A DNA stretch of 28,490 nt from a virus: positions 1 through 28,490 of the IMG/VR virus record IMGVR_UViG_3300035142_000020, one strand, 5' to 3'. The notes below the pieces were generated by a model. That model was not told the origin of the DNA. It saw only the letters and a program-made list of their open reading frames with translations, and did not search any database. Positions 1 through 7,586 of the stretch are shown here, piece after piece. Numbering within the stretch: position 1 is the first letter of the stretch; the number at the start of each line of letters is the position of its first letter. The translations under genes and the position numbers were made by a program.

Positions 1-1311
1 CAGGAGCATGAGGAACGGATAAACCGCTGCATTGGTTGGGTAAAGAGGGAACTTCATGAGAGGAAGGAACTGTACCCATTCAATAGCGTTGTATGCGGTA
101 TTGAGATTCAGCACGTAAGTGCTGGAAGTACCAGGAAGATTTTCGTTCTTATCAATGAACGTATCATCGGTACCGTTTCCGTAAGCAAAGTAGCCTACGA
201 ACTTCATGTCGGTGGAATCAGCAGCGTCCTTTTTAGAACGATACAGAGCATATGCCGTAGGAGCAGGAGCAGCAGCATCGACGGTAAAGGTCACGTCTTC
301 ACCAGCAGCAACAGTTACAGCAGTCGGAGAACCGGAAACGGTTACCGCACCTTCACCATAACGGTTTACACCAGCAACACCATAGAAGTAGTCACCAGCA
401 TCTCCAGCAGCAAACGAAGAACCACTATTTCCAGCAACAGCACTATCAATAGTGATAGCACCAGGAGCTTTAGCAGTAAGAGCAGAAGCACTTGCAGCTC
501 CACTTTCTTTCAGGAATACATCGTCAACCAGCCCAATGTTGCCAAACGGCGTGGGATAGTCTTTGAAGATTCCAGTTCCCTGATTCATGCCACCACCAAA
601 ACGAATCCTGTCACGCAGTAACGCCTGAACGTCTTGCATAACCATCGTTGAAGTAAACATATCAGTCGGAACACCGTAGTAGTCACGGATTTGTCTGGAT
701 GCTTCATTCATTGCGTCTTCAAACGCAGAAGAGGCAGCATCAGCACCTCTAAGGTCAATGACGTGAGTGTCGGGAATCTGTGCAGCAAGGCCATCAGGCT
801 GATTGCTAAAGAAAGTAGAAGTCCCATTGAAGAGAGCCTTTTCCACATTCCGAACTATCCACAGCGCACCAGCCTCTTGCTCAATCGCCATAGCGTCCTC
901 AATCATGTTCGACTGAGCAGCCTGGAGAGTGACTTTTCTAAGAGTCTGGAGATACTTTGCCGTGGTGTACTTTCGTTCAATGGTCTGATCGGCTTCTTCG
1001 CTGTCACCACCTTCCGGTACCCAGCCACCTTCATCTGCACCAACTTCGTCACGCACGTCCCACTGATGAACGACTGACTTTACAGGGACTTTTTTGAGTC
1101 TCTGGAAAAGTCTTGCTTCGTCCGTACTGTGCAGGATATTAACCAGCGTTGTGTCCAACGATTCTGGCGTGAGCGCACGACCACCTGTAAAAGATGCTGC
1201 GTCTACTCCACTTCCTGCTTCCATGGCCTTGGTCAGAGCTTCCAGGGTTTCCTGGTTTGCCTGAAGAAATCCATCGTAGCCAAGGTCAAATTGTTTTGTC
1301 AGATCCATCAT
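1..1311 (-). CDS. Major capsid protein (3' end outside window)
   Basis: HK97-fold-type major capsid protein, 437 residues visible with the C terminus beyond the window. It starts at ATG 1311 behind GGAGG (8-nt spacing), directly after the scaffold gene, the usual protease-scaffold-capsid order. Residues 31-53 form a Gly-rich segment (EAGSGVDAASFTGGRAL then TPESLD), followed by a region typical of capsid N-arm/E-loop sequence with WVPEGG near residue 90. The middle part (IEDAMAIEQEAGALW, then FNG near residue 155) fits the capsid core. From roughly residue 250 to 370 there is an inserted beta-rich domain with DYFYGVAGVNRYGEG and a later YRSKKD/FIDKN pattern, resembling the fibronectin-type-III/Ig-like insertions of some large phage capsid proteins. 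Identification is by pattern and context; the closest family is not determined. Confidence 0.9.
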   Translation of the reverse strand, partial: MMDLTKQFDLGYDGFLQANQETLEALTKAMEAGSGVDAASFTGGRALTPESLDTTLVNILHSTDEARLFQRLKKVPVKSVVHQWDVRDEVGADEGGWVPEGGDSEEADQTIERKYTTAKYLQTLRKVTLQAAQSNMIEDAMAIEQEAGALWIVRNVEKALFNGTSTFFSNQPDGLAAQIPDTHVIDLRGADAASSAFEDAMNEASRQIRDYYGVPTDMFTSTMVMQDVQALLRDRIRFGGGMNQGTGIFKDYPTPFGNIGLVDDVFLKESGAASASALTAKAPGAITIDSAVAGNSGSSFAAGDAGDYFYGVAGVNRYGEGAVTVSGSPTAVTVAAGEDVTFTVDAAAPAPTAYALYRSKKDAADSTDMKFVGYFAYGNGTDDTFIDKNENLPGTSSTYVLNLNTAYNAIEWVQFLPLMKFPLYPTNAAVYPFLMLL

Positions 1312-1314
1312 GGC

Positions 1315-2046
1315 TTAAACCTCCTCCTTGATAAGAATCTGTTTGATATCTTCTGGCAACTCCATGCCCTTGTTGAGACGCCCTTCGATCTTGGTCACGT
1401 CACGGATCTGAAGTTTTCCAGCTTCACGAAGTTTCAGAGCTTTATCAAGAATCTGATCCCTATTCATATTAAGGTCAGCTACTTGATTTTCGTCCTGAGA
1501 CTTTTCGAATCGATCTCCTACGACTGTTTTCACAGAAGAGGATTTGATCGGAGTGTTTCCGATCTTTTCTACGGTATCAGCAGTTGCTTTCTGCAATTCA
1601 CCGAATGCAGCAAACATTCTACTGGTTGCCTTCTGAAGATTCTCGGATGCTTCAACTTTGACACCAAGTTCTTCTAGAGATTTTTCCATCTCAGAGAACC
1701 TATTATCAATAGCCTTAGCGATCTCTCTCAGAAAAGGTTCTACATCGAGAGCAGCAGCTACTTCTTCGTTCTGCTCAATCTGTCCTTCAACAGACTTCTC
1801 AACTTTTTCCTCTTCATCGTCTTCGTCCTCTTCCTCTTCGTCATACTCCATCTTTTCATCACCAGCTTTTTCCACTGTTTCCTCAACTGATTCCTCAGTC
1901 TCAGTCTCAGCTTTCTCAACTGGCTCTACAGACGGTGCTTCACCGAGAAGATCAAGAACGGCAGCACGAGAGTCTTCCCAGGATTTATTCAACTCTTCAA
2001 GAGTGACTTCTTCCTGTACCGTTTTTTCTTGCTCTTGCTTACCCAT
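1315..2046 (-). CDS. Head scaffold protein
   Basis: A 243-residue, highly acidic protein between the prohead protease and the major capsid gene, the normal place for a scaffold. Residues about 45-95 are almost continuous Glu/Asp (EEEEDEDDEEE), then a predicted helical/coiled-coil stretch (about 100-165, with EIAKAIDNRF and EMEKSLEELGVKVEA) and a more basic C-terminal region. Acidic, coiled, low-complexity proteins of this size commonly act as internal scaffolds that are degraded during maturation. ATG 2046 follows GGAGG at 9 nt, and the stop is four bases from the capsid start, so expression is probably coupled. Assigned by position and composition, with no diagnostic motif. Confidence 0.8.
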   Translation of the reverse strand: MGKQEQEKTVQEEVTLEELNKSWEDSRAAVLDLLGEAPSVEPVEKAETETEESVEETVEKAGDEKMEYDEEEEDEDDEEEKVEKSVEGQIEQNEEVAAALDVEPFLREIAKAIDNRFSEMEKSLEELGVKVEASENLQKATSRMFAAFGELQKATADTVEKIGNTPIKSSSVKTVVGDRFEKSQDENQVADLNMNRDQILDKALKLREAGKLQIRDVTKIEGRLNKGMELPEDIKQILIKEEV

Positions 2047-2052
2047 GAGTTT

Positions 2053-2940
2053 TTACCTCCGTAATTTGGGAATCTTACGAGCTACGAAATCAATCAAGGT
2101 GGCAGCAACGCTGTCAGAGTATCCTTGATCTTGCGTATATGATACTACGTCATTCAATGACGCAATCTTTCCTTTAGATAAGCCAGCAAGCAGCCCATCG
2201 AAATAGCGTCTCCCCTCTTCGTAAGGAACTTCAGGAACATCCCTACTTCCAAACGTAAGGTCAGCAACTTCATTATCCAGGCTCTCACCTGAAAGTGCTC
2301 TTCCACCGCTATAATTCGCTGCATTTACGCCACTGCCAGCAGTTAAAGCCTTCCAGAAGTCATCAGTATCCTGAACTTCCCCTGGAGCTTCCATCGTCAA
2401 TAGAGCTTTTGCAAACTCTTCAAAAGGTACCAGGGAGACATTTCCCAGTGTACCGTCATTAACAGGCTTATGTGTGATAGCTGTCTCATTCCAAATTATT
2501 CTAGAAATAAGTCCAGCTCCACGCTCTGCACTCTTCTTCAGAATACCTCCACCAATGCTTGCACCAAGTCTTGCACCAGATATGATATTCTTCCAGACTG
2601 ATTTGGCAATCTCATTCTCCTTATAGAGAAATCCTTTCACCAACGTTCTACCGTCTTTTCTGAATGCTACATCCAAAGGCTCACCAATAATGAACTCTGG
2701 ATTGCCAGTGTGTTTATGTTTATGATCCCAAGAAAGTACACCATGGCTAAGATAGTATGGTGCTGCTTCATTTAGAGCTTTCTGTAGGATAACTTCCTGA
2801 TCTTGATCTAAGCCTTCGTTGGAAGCTTCAAGATATACATTCCATTTACCACCCTCATCCTGGCCTTTGATAAGAATCTGACCCTGGAAAGGAGACATAA
2901 ACGGTACTAAAGAAGGATCTATAAATTGCAATTCCCTCAT
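2053..2940 (-). CDS. Prohead maturation protease with capsid-like C-terminal segment
   Basis: A 295-residue prohead serine protease of the HK97/T4-type fold. Candidate catalytic His is in SHGVLSWDHKH (H66, H73 or H75) and candidate Ser is S128 in GARLGASIGGG, matching the family's spaced His and S-I-G signatures. It should cleave scaffold, capsid arm and packaged proteins in the procapsid. ATG 2940 is chosen over an upstream TTG because GGAGG lies 5 nt before it. The C-terminal extension is unusual: residues 199-222 (LTAGSGVNAANYSGGRAL, SGESLD) closely match residues 31-53 of the major capsid protein. A helical tail (about 236-295) follows. An intrinsic terminator lies just upstream of its ribosome site. 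Confidence 0.88.
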   Translation of the reverse strand: MRELQFIDPSLVPFMSPFQGQILIKGQDEGGKWNVYLEASNEGLDQDQEVILQKALNEAAPYYLSHGVLSWDHKHKHTGNPEFIIGEPLDVAFRKDGRTLVKGFLYKENEIAKSVWKNIISGARLGASIGGGILKKSAERGAGLISRIIWNETAITHKPVNDGTLGNVSLVPFEEFAKALLTMEAPGEVQDTDDFWKALTAGSGVNAANYSGGRALSGESLDNEVADLTFGSRDVPEVPYEEGRRYFDGLLAGLSKGKIASLNDVVSYTQDQGYSDSVAATLIDFVARKIPKLRR

Positions 2941-2954
2941 CGTTTCCTCCAAAT

Positions 2955-2993
2955 AAAAAAACCCATGATGAGCCTTAAAACACCATGGGTTTC
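2955..2993 (-). terminator. Intrinsic terminator upstream of protease gene
   Basis: On the minus strand ACCCATG and CATGGGT form a stem (extended by flanking A-T pairs) around a loop of about 16 nt, followed by a run of seven T. It sits between the Com-like gene and the protease ribosome site, so it should limit read-through from the upstream late operon into protease, scaffold and capsid. Confidence 0.8.
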
Positions 2994-3001
2994 TAGAACC
3001 T

Positions 3002-3208
3002 CTAAATTAAGTTATCTGTCTTACACTTGTTGCAACGAATCATGATCGATTCTGGATCTCTCATGCTCTTTGCCAACTCTTTCATAAGAAGCTTTCCACA
3101 AGTGATACATCGACGTTCAACAAAGTCTTCTTTCGATTTACTGATCACCAACTTATACTTCTTAGGCTTAATACAATTCTCTCTAGAATCAGTAGTGCTG
3201 TCAACCAT
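3002..3208 (-). CDS. Com-like zinc-finger protein
   Basis: A 68-residue protein whose second half carries two CxxC knuckles, RRCITCGKLLMKEL and IMIRCNKCKTDNL, with the basic and hydrophobic spacing of the Mu Com family (pattern C-x2-C-x-K-L-L ... I-R-C-x-x-C-K). In Mu, Com is an RNA-binding zinc protein that activates translation of the DNA-modification gene mom; Com-like fingers also occur as stand-alone small proteins in many phages. The ATG overlaps the previous stop (TAATG at 3208), so translation is coupled. No mom-like gene is next to it here; the next gene is the protease, beyond a terminator. A regulatory role is inference. Confidence 0.7.
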   Translation of the reverse strand: MVDSTTDSRENCIKPKKYKLVISKSKEDFVERRCITCGKLLMKELAKSMRDPESIMIRCNKCKTDNLI

Positions 3209-3573
3209 TACTTTTTTTCCTTATCACTATCCTCTGGCTCTTCAGGGTATAGTTGTTCTTCACTAGATTCTTCAGCACCATAACCTTTCAAAGTAGCGTC
3301 AACTTCCAGCTTAGTTTTCATACCAAGCCTTACATATTGATAAGCTGAATGTTTCTCTGACTCAGCAGAGTCTATGAACTCAATCCATTCTTCTTTACTT
3401 GCGTCATCAAACTCACACTCAACTCCACCGTTATTAGAAGCAGTATCTACAAAGTACGGACACTTAAAACAGTGCGCCTGAAAATGTCTAGAATTAAGGC
3501 TAACAATCTCAGCCAAACGGTGACAGTAAACCCTTCCAGAATCATCTACATAATTTACGTGTAATGTCTTCAT
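3208..3573 (-). CDS. Cys/His-rich small phage protein
   Basis: A 121-residue protein starting at ATG 3573, preceded by GGGGAG at a normal distance; a longer form from 3621 would overlap the upstream gene. It contains VYCHRLAEIV, then HFQAHCFKCPYF and GGVECEFDD, giving three or four Cys plus His that could bind zinc, and an acidic C terminus (EEPEDSDKEKK). The HC-x2-CPYF ... GVEC pattern recurs in small phage proteins near head genes; no function is known to me. Its stop overlaps the Com-like gene start. Confidence 0.7.
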   Translation of the reverse strand: MKTLHVNYVDDSGRVYCHRLAEIVSLNSRHFQAHCFKCPYFVDTASNNGGVECEFDDASKEEWIEFIDSAESEKHSAYQYVRLGMKTKLEVDATLKGYGAEESSEEQLYPEEPEDSDKEKK

Positions 3574-3583
3574 ATCTCTCCCC

Positions 3584-6463
3584 TTACCTACTTGATACTT
3601 CAATCCATTGAATTGGAACAACAGCTTTAGGATTCTTCACACAGTATTCATCATGCTGCAAAAATCCACTTGTATTTCCACCAGTGACACCTTGAGCATA
3701 AACAGTATCAATGGCTGAATCATAAACCGCTGAACTGTAAGCCGTTCCTGGATTCATTTTACCAGCAGCAATTCTATTCAACAAAAGAACTCCAGTATTT
3801 CCATGCCTTCCAAAAGACCTACTATGCAGATACTGAGAAGACTTAGAACTGGACTTGGCTATATACACACCATCACCCAGCATACGTCCTGCCTTAGCTT
3901 TCTTAGGAATAATGAATCCACCTTTAATTATTTTAGCTCCAGCTTCAAAGTCTGTTCCATGGTAACCGTACATAACATTACCTTTTGAAGACTCAATCTG
4001 TTTGTAGTCTCTATAATAATCATGGTACTGAACATCAAAAACATGATTTACTTTTACTGAACCTTTAGACCATTGCCCTCTTATCGCTGAACTGTCATGA
4101 GTCCAATCATCATCTATTTTCTTCTGCCATTCTGAAATAGATTTTTCACTTGTTTTTAAAACAATTTTTGGTGGAGCTTTCTTTCCAGACTTAGTAGCAG
4201 CAGTAAGTCCAAGATTAGAAGCTATAGAGTTTTGTCTGGCTTCTGATACTTGTGCCTGAAAATCAGTATGTGAGAATACATCACTCTTTCTATAACCAGA
4301 CGAAACAGAAGCAGAACCTCCAGCCTTAATAGGATTCTTATTGCTATAAGGAACAAAGTTTCCAGGCTTGAACTCTGGAACCAATTTTGATTTCTTTGCC
4401 AGTTTTCTAACTTGCCAATTCACTCCTAACATATATGCAATAGACTGATCAGCATGAGTATTTGCATCAGCAGCCGTGGAGTATGAATACCCACTTGGAG
4501 CTACTACAGTTTTATGTAAGAACTTTGACTTTAAAGCATTCTTCAAAAGCTTTGTCTCTCCATAAACTTCACGCTTTGAACGTCTCTGCCACTTAGCTCC
4601 GTCTTGTTTATGTTTGGAAAATACTTTGTAACTGAGAAGATCACCTCTGGAAAAACTATCATCTTTATATGCAGAAGGACCGTGTGTACTAAAATTAACA
4701 GACTGACTAGAGTTTCTACTGGATCTCATGAAGTATGGAACGTTGACCACTACTTTCACTGTTTCCTGTTGAAAGCCAGAAAGATCATTGTACATACTCA
4801 TTATCTTCGATTCGACATTATCACTTGTATTCATTATAGAAGTGTCACCTAATGCCTTTCCTGTATCGAATATAGCTTCTAGTTGTAGTTCAGTCTTTTT
4901 TGTATCAAAAGACTTTCTTCTAGAAAGTTTTTTAAGAGTGTTCGCCATATCTCTCCATGATGCAGTTTCTTTTAAAGCGAAGTGTGCGGAATCATCATTG
5001 TATCCACCATCGAGATAATTACCGAGACTTGAACTTATATAATAGTTTTGCGCTCCACCACCACTATTTTTCACATAATAGAAACGCCTAACTATCTCTC
5101 CAAACTCTTCATACTTTCTGGAAAGAGCATATGCATTATTTTTAAAATCCTCAAAAGACCAATACCTAGAATCTCCAGGTTTAAAAGGATCTAAAGCAGT
5201 GCCATAGTATGAGCCATGAGTCTTCATGTTTGCTCCACCTGGATTATAGGTACCATCTGACAATGTTGTACCTTTAAACCATTCTTCCAAAACTGGAAAG
5301 GATTCTGGAAAGAAAGACGCAAAAAATAATTGTTTTATATCACGCTGCATCCAATCTCTGGCATTATAAATATCCTTGGTTATTCCCATATCAAGCATTA
5401 AGTTTCTACCACTGGCAGACAAACCATCCCAAGAATAATCCACTGAATGCATAGTGGAATCTATATCATGCAGATACAGATCAGAGAACATTCCTTCTAA
5501 AAGTACTCCAGGAACCTGATCTACTATATCTTTACCTCTTATACCTTTTTCAAAAGCTCTCATTTTATTCAAAACTATTTTATCGTTTTCATGCATCTCA
5601 ATAGCTTCAATCCAATTGTCCAACTTTTCGATTGTATGATTTTTAGCATTCTGAACTTCTGAATACTGTTGCGGTTGGTTATAATCTGCTTCCATTTTAA
5701 TTTCAATGTCTTTCTCAGCTTTAGGTGTATCCATGTAAGCTCTTATGGAGCGAAGTGTACGAAGTGCATCAGCCATAAATATAGGATCATCAAAAGCTTT
5801 ACCATCGGTATCTACTGGATACGTAGAACCCATACTCTTGAAATCCCTGGCCTGAGAAGCAGTCATCTTGAAAATATTATCTAGATTTTTCTCTACATAA
5901 TCTTCAGCAGTTGAATCCAAGCATAGAACACCAGATAGATCACAAAGTCTCCTGGCTCTATCGGTAACATCTTTATCATGGTAAAGTTGCTCTTTCTTAG
6001 GCATAGCAGCTAACTGAGCAGCCGTAGGTTTTCCACTATCAGGATCAGCGTCCTTGGCAGCATCAGCTACAGCTTGTTTAGCTTTAATTTCCGCTGCACG
6101 TTTCTTTGTCTGTTCCTTCAGCTTCTGTCCAGCAGTCTTTTTCTTTGCAACAGCTTCAAGCTCTTTCTTCTCAGCATCCGATACCATACCATCGTATTCC
6201 CAACCCTTCCCTGTTTTCTTAAACCACATCCAGGCTTTTGCGCCTTTGTAGTCTCGGAAATAGGCTTTCCTTGTTCCAACAGGCATGGCTCTACGGCCTT
6301 TTTCTAGAGTATTTACAATAAGCATAGATTTTTCTCCACTCATTCTTTTGTAGATCCCCATGATATAAGCGTAGTCTTCTGCATGGCCTTGTTCAGCAGC
6401 AAGCTCTTTTGCTTTAGCCCACTTTGATTCATCTACAGGTTTTCCATCTATTTTCTTTGGCAT
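3584..6463 (-). CDS. Large head-module protein with C-terminal PARP-type ADP-ribosyltransferase
   Basis: A 959-residue protein; ATG 6463 is chosen over 6478 because GAGG precedes it. Residues 1-43 (W-A-K-A-K-E-L-A ... YAYIMGIYKRM) match a short helical motif seen at the start of other phage virion proteins. Residues 53-92 are the shared basic module (LEKGRRAMPVGT ... GKGWEYDG). A charged coiled stretch (about 97-150) and a long unassigned region follow. Residues about 832-955 look like a PARP catalytic domain: YHGT with H835, GRMLGDGVYIA with Y867, and HDEYCVKNP with E939, giving an intact H-Y-E triad. That family uses NAD+ to ADP-ribosylate protein or nucleic acid. Its position suggests a virion-carried effector; packaging and target are inference. 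Confidence 0.85.
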   Translation of the reverse strand: MPKKIDGKPVDESKWAKAKELAAEQGHAEDYAYIMGIYKRMSGEKSMLIVNTLEKGRRAMPVGTRKAYFRDYKGAKAWMWFKKTGKGWEYDGMVSDAEKKELEAVAKKKTAGQKLKEQTKKRAAEIKAKQAVADAAKDADPDSGKPTAAQLAAMPKKEQLYHDKDVTDRARRLCDLSGVLCLDSTAEDYVEKNLDNIFKMTASQARDFKSMGSTYPVDTDGKAFDDPIFMADALRTLRSIRAYMDTPKAEKDIEIKMEADYNQPQQYSEVQNAKNHTIEKLDNWIEAIEMHENDKIVLNKMRAFEKGIRGKDIVDQVPGVLLEGMFSDLYLHDIDSTMHSVDYSWDGLSASGRNLMLDMGITKDIYNARDWMQRDIKQLFFASFFPESFPVLEEWFKGTTLSDGTYNPGGANMKTHGSYYGTALDPFKPGDSRYWSFEDFKNNAYALSRKYEEFGEIVRRFYYVKNSGGGAQNYYISSSLGNYLDGGYNDDSAHFALKETASWRDMANTLKKLSRRKSFDTKKTELQLEAIFDTGKALGDTSIMNTSDNVESKIMSMYNDLSGFQQETVKVVVNVPYFMRSSRNSSQSVNFSTHGPSAYKDDSFSRGDLLSYKVFSKHKQDGAKWQRRSKREVYGETKLLKNALKSKFLHKTVVAPSGYSYSTAADANTHADQSIAYMLGVNWQVRKLAKKSKLVPEFKPGNFVPYSNKNPIKAGGSASVSSGYRKSDVFSHTDFQAQVSEARQNSIASNLGLTAATKSGKKAPPKIVLKTSEKSISEWQKKIDDDWTHDSSAIRGQWSKGSVKVNHVFDVQYHDYYRDYKQIESSKGNVMYGYHGTDFEAGAKIIKGGFIIPKKAKAGRMLGDGVYIAKSSSKSSQYLHSRSFGRHGNTGVLLLNRIAAGKMNPGTAYSSAVYDSAIDTVYAQGVTGGNTSGFLQHDEYCVKNPKAVVPIQWIEVSSR

Positions 6464-6467
6464 AAAA

Positions 6468-6881
6468 CTATTCCTCACTCACTGGCTTTGGATCTCCTAC
6501 TGGACGACCAAAGAGATATAAGCCACTGATCTTCTGTAAGACATAAACTACTTCTTCTAGAATATTTATTGATCTCAGTAATTGATCTTTCATATGAACG
6601 GATATCAACGGATCGTAATACAATTGAACCAACGCTCCATGCGTAGCCACTACAGCATTTATCACAGCCCAGTTCAGAGCTTCAATATTTGCTTGAAGTC
6701 GAATAGGATCTAATGCCTCAATCCATTCATCTATCGATTGAATATTTTCAATGTCTTCTAATGAAGGTGGATATTCAACTTCAATCTCTTCTATCCTATC
6801 AGTATCTTGAGCTTCAAGATTCGGTAGCGCACACACAGAGAGTAAAATTGATATAAATATGATGAGTACTTTCTTAATCAC
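6468..6881 (-). CDS. Small exported protein, function unknown
   Basis: A 137-residue protein beginning MIKKVLIIFISILLSVCAL, a clear export signal with likely cleavage near residue 25 (EAQD). It lacks a convincing lipobox because the -1 residue before Cys17 is Val. The mature part is acidic then helical. GTG 6881 overlaps the upstream stop (GTGA) and follows GAGGG at 6 nt. Encoded next to a small membrane protein, it could be part of a lysis/spanin-like pair or a superinfection factor; I see no decisive motif. Confidence 0.7.
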   Translation of the reverse strand: MIKKVLIIFISILLSVCALPNLEAQDTDRIEEIEVEYPPSLEDIENIQSIDEWIEALDPIRLQANIEALNWAVINAVVATHGALVQLYYDPLISVHMKDQLLRSINILEEVVYVLQKISGLYLFGRPVGDPKPVSEE

Positions 6882-7222
6882 GTAATTCCCTCAATCATAC
6901 TTTCAAGAAATGAACTCCACAAAGCACCATAAGCTAAATGTTGGACAATTCGTTTCTTGAAGTTTTTCATTTTCCCAGCCTTAGAAGCTGACGGATCTAC
7001 ATTGTCATCATCTCGTTCTACCAAGAACGTCATGAACAATGCTACAAATAATATTGCTGCAATTCTAACAGGATGCCATGTTGACCATGGAATAACAGGT
7101 ATCTGTGCATAAATAATTATCTTCACTAAATACGGAACAAACGGACTCATTAGAACGCCAAAGACAGTACAAAAATATAGGACTATCTGCTGATACGTTT
7201 CTACTCTCTTTGACTTTTTCAC
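6878..7222 (-). CDS. Small membrane protein, holin candidate
   Basis: A 114-residue protein with two clear hydrophobic segments (about residues 11-33, IVLYFCTVFGVLMSPFVPYL; about 48-64, IAAILFVALFMTFLV) and a possible weak third near the C terminus, separated by charged stretches. GTG 7222 fits the AGAGG ribosome site better than GTG 7228, which lies too close to it. Size, membrane topology and the exported-protein neighbour fit a holin, but no endolysin is visible in this window, so holin is only a candidate. Confidence 0.65.
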   Translation of the reverse strand: MKKSKRVETYQQIVLYFCTVFGVLMSPFVPYLVKIIIYAQIPVIPWSTWHPVRIAAILFVALFMTFLVERDDDNVDPSASKAGKMKNFKKRIVQHLAYGALWSSFLESMIEGIT

Positions 7223-7234
7223 AAACACCTCTTT

Positions 7235-7270
7235 AAAAGAGGGTAGAGAGGAATTAACCCCCTCTACCCA
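7235..7270 (-). terminator. Possible weak terminator or attenuator hairpin
   Basis: On the minus strand GGGTAGAG and CTCTACCC form an 8-bp stem with a loop of about 12 nt, followed by TCTTTT, between the 75-residue gene and the membrane-protein gene. The T-tract is short and followed by AAAGAGG, which is the next ribosome site, so it may act as an attenuator. Confidence 0.45.
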
Positions 7271-7293
7271 AAGGAGAAAGAATGAAGAATCCC

Positions 7294-7521
7294 CTACCTG
7301 AGAATAGGGAATAGCTCTTTCATTTCAAATTGACCTTCAGCACTAAGTCTTGCTACAAGAGCTTTGACCACAGCCAAAAGATCTTGAGCAGAAACATTAG
7401 CATTCACTTCTTCAGCACTCGGAGTACTGAGGATTTTCGGTTCATCAGCAGTAAGCACTTCGTCCTCCCCTACCGCTTCGTCAGCGATAATTTCATCTTG
7501 ATTCTCGATTGGATCACTCAT
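7294..7521 (-). CDS. Small acidic protein
   Basis: A 75-residue acidic protein with an N-terminal Asp/Glu-rich half (NQDEIIADEAVGEDEV) and a helical C-terminal half (QDLLAVVKALVARLSAEGQF). The ATG is preceded by GGGAG with a longish spacing. It lies between the MuF gene and the membrane-protein gene. Composition would suit a small scaffold-like or head accessory protein, but nothing diagnostic is present. Confidence 0.6.
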   Translation of the reverse strand: MSDPIENQDEIIADEAVGEDEVLTADEPKILSTPSAEEVNANVSAQDLLAVVKALVARLSAEGQFEMKELFPILR

Positions 7522-7586
7522 TTTTTCTTCTCCCTAAAAATGTAATTAAAAGACTAGCAGCCTTTCTCTAATGTGTCTCTAGTGTA

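Noticed and set aside
691-1677. Plus-strand open frames opposite the capsid and scaffold genes
   Set aside because: They oppose well-supported minus-strand genes, have no ribosome site, and read as random composition.
1658-2128. Plus-strand Ser-rich open frame opposite the scaffold gene
   Set aside because: The poly-Ser run is the mirror of Glu/Asp codons in the acidic scaffold protein; no plausible ribosome site or homology.
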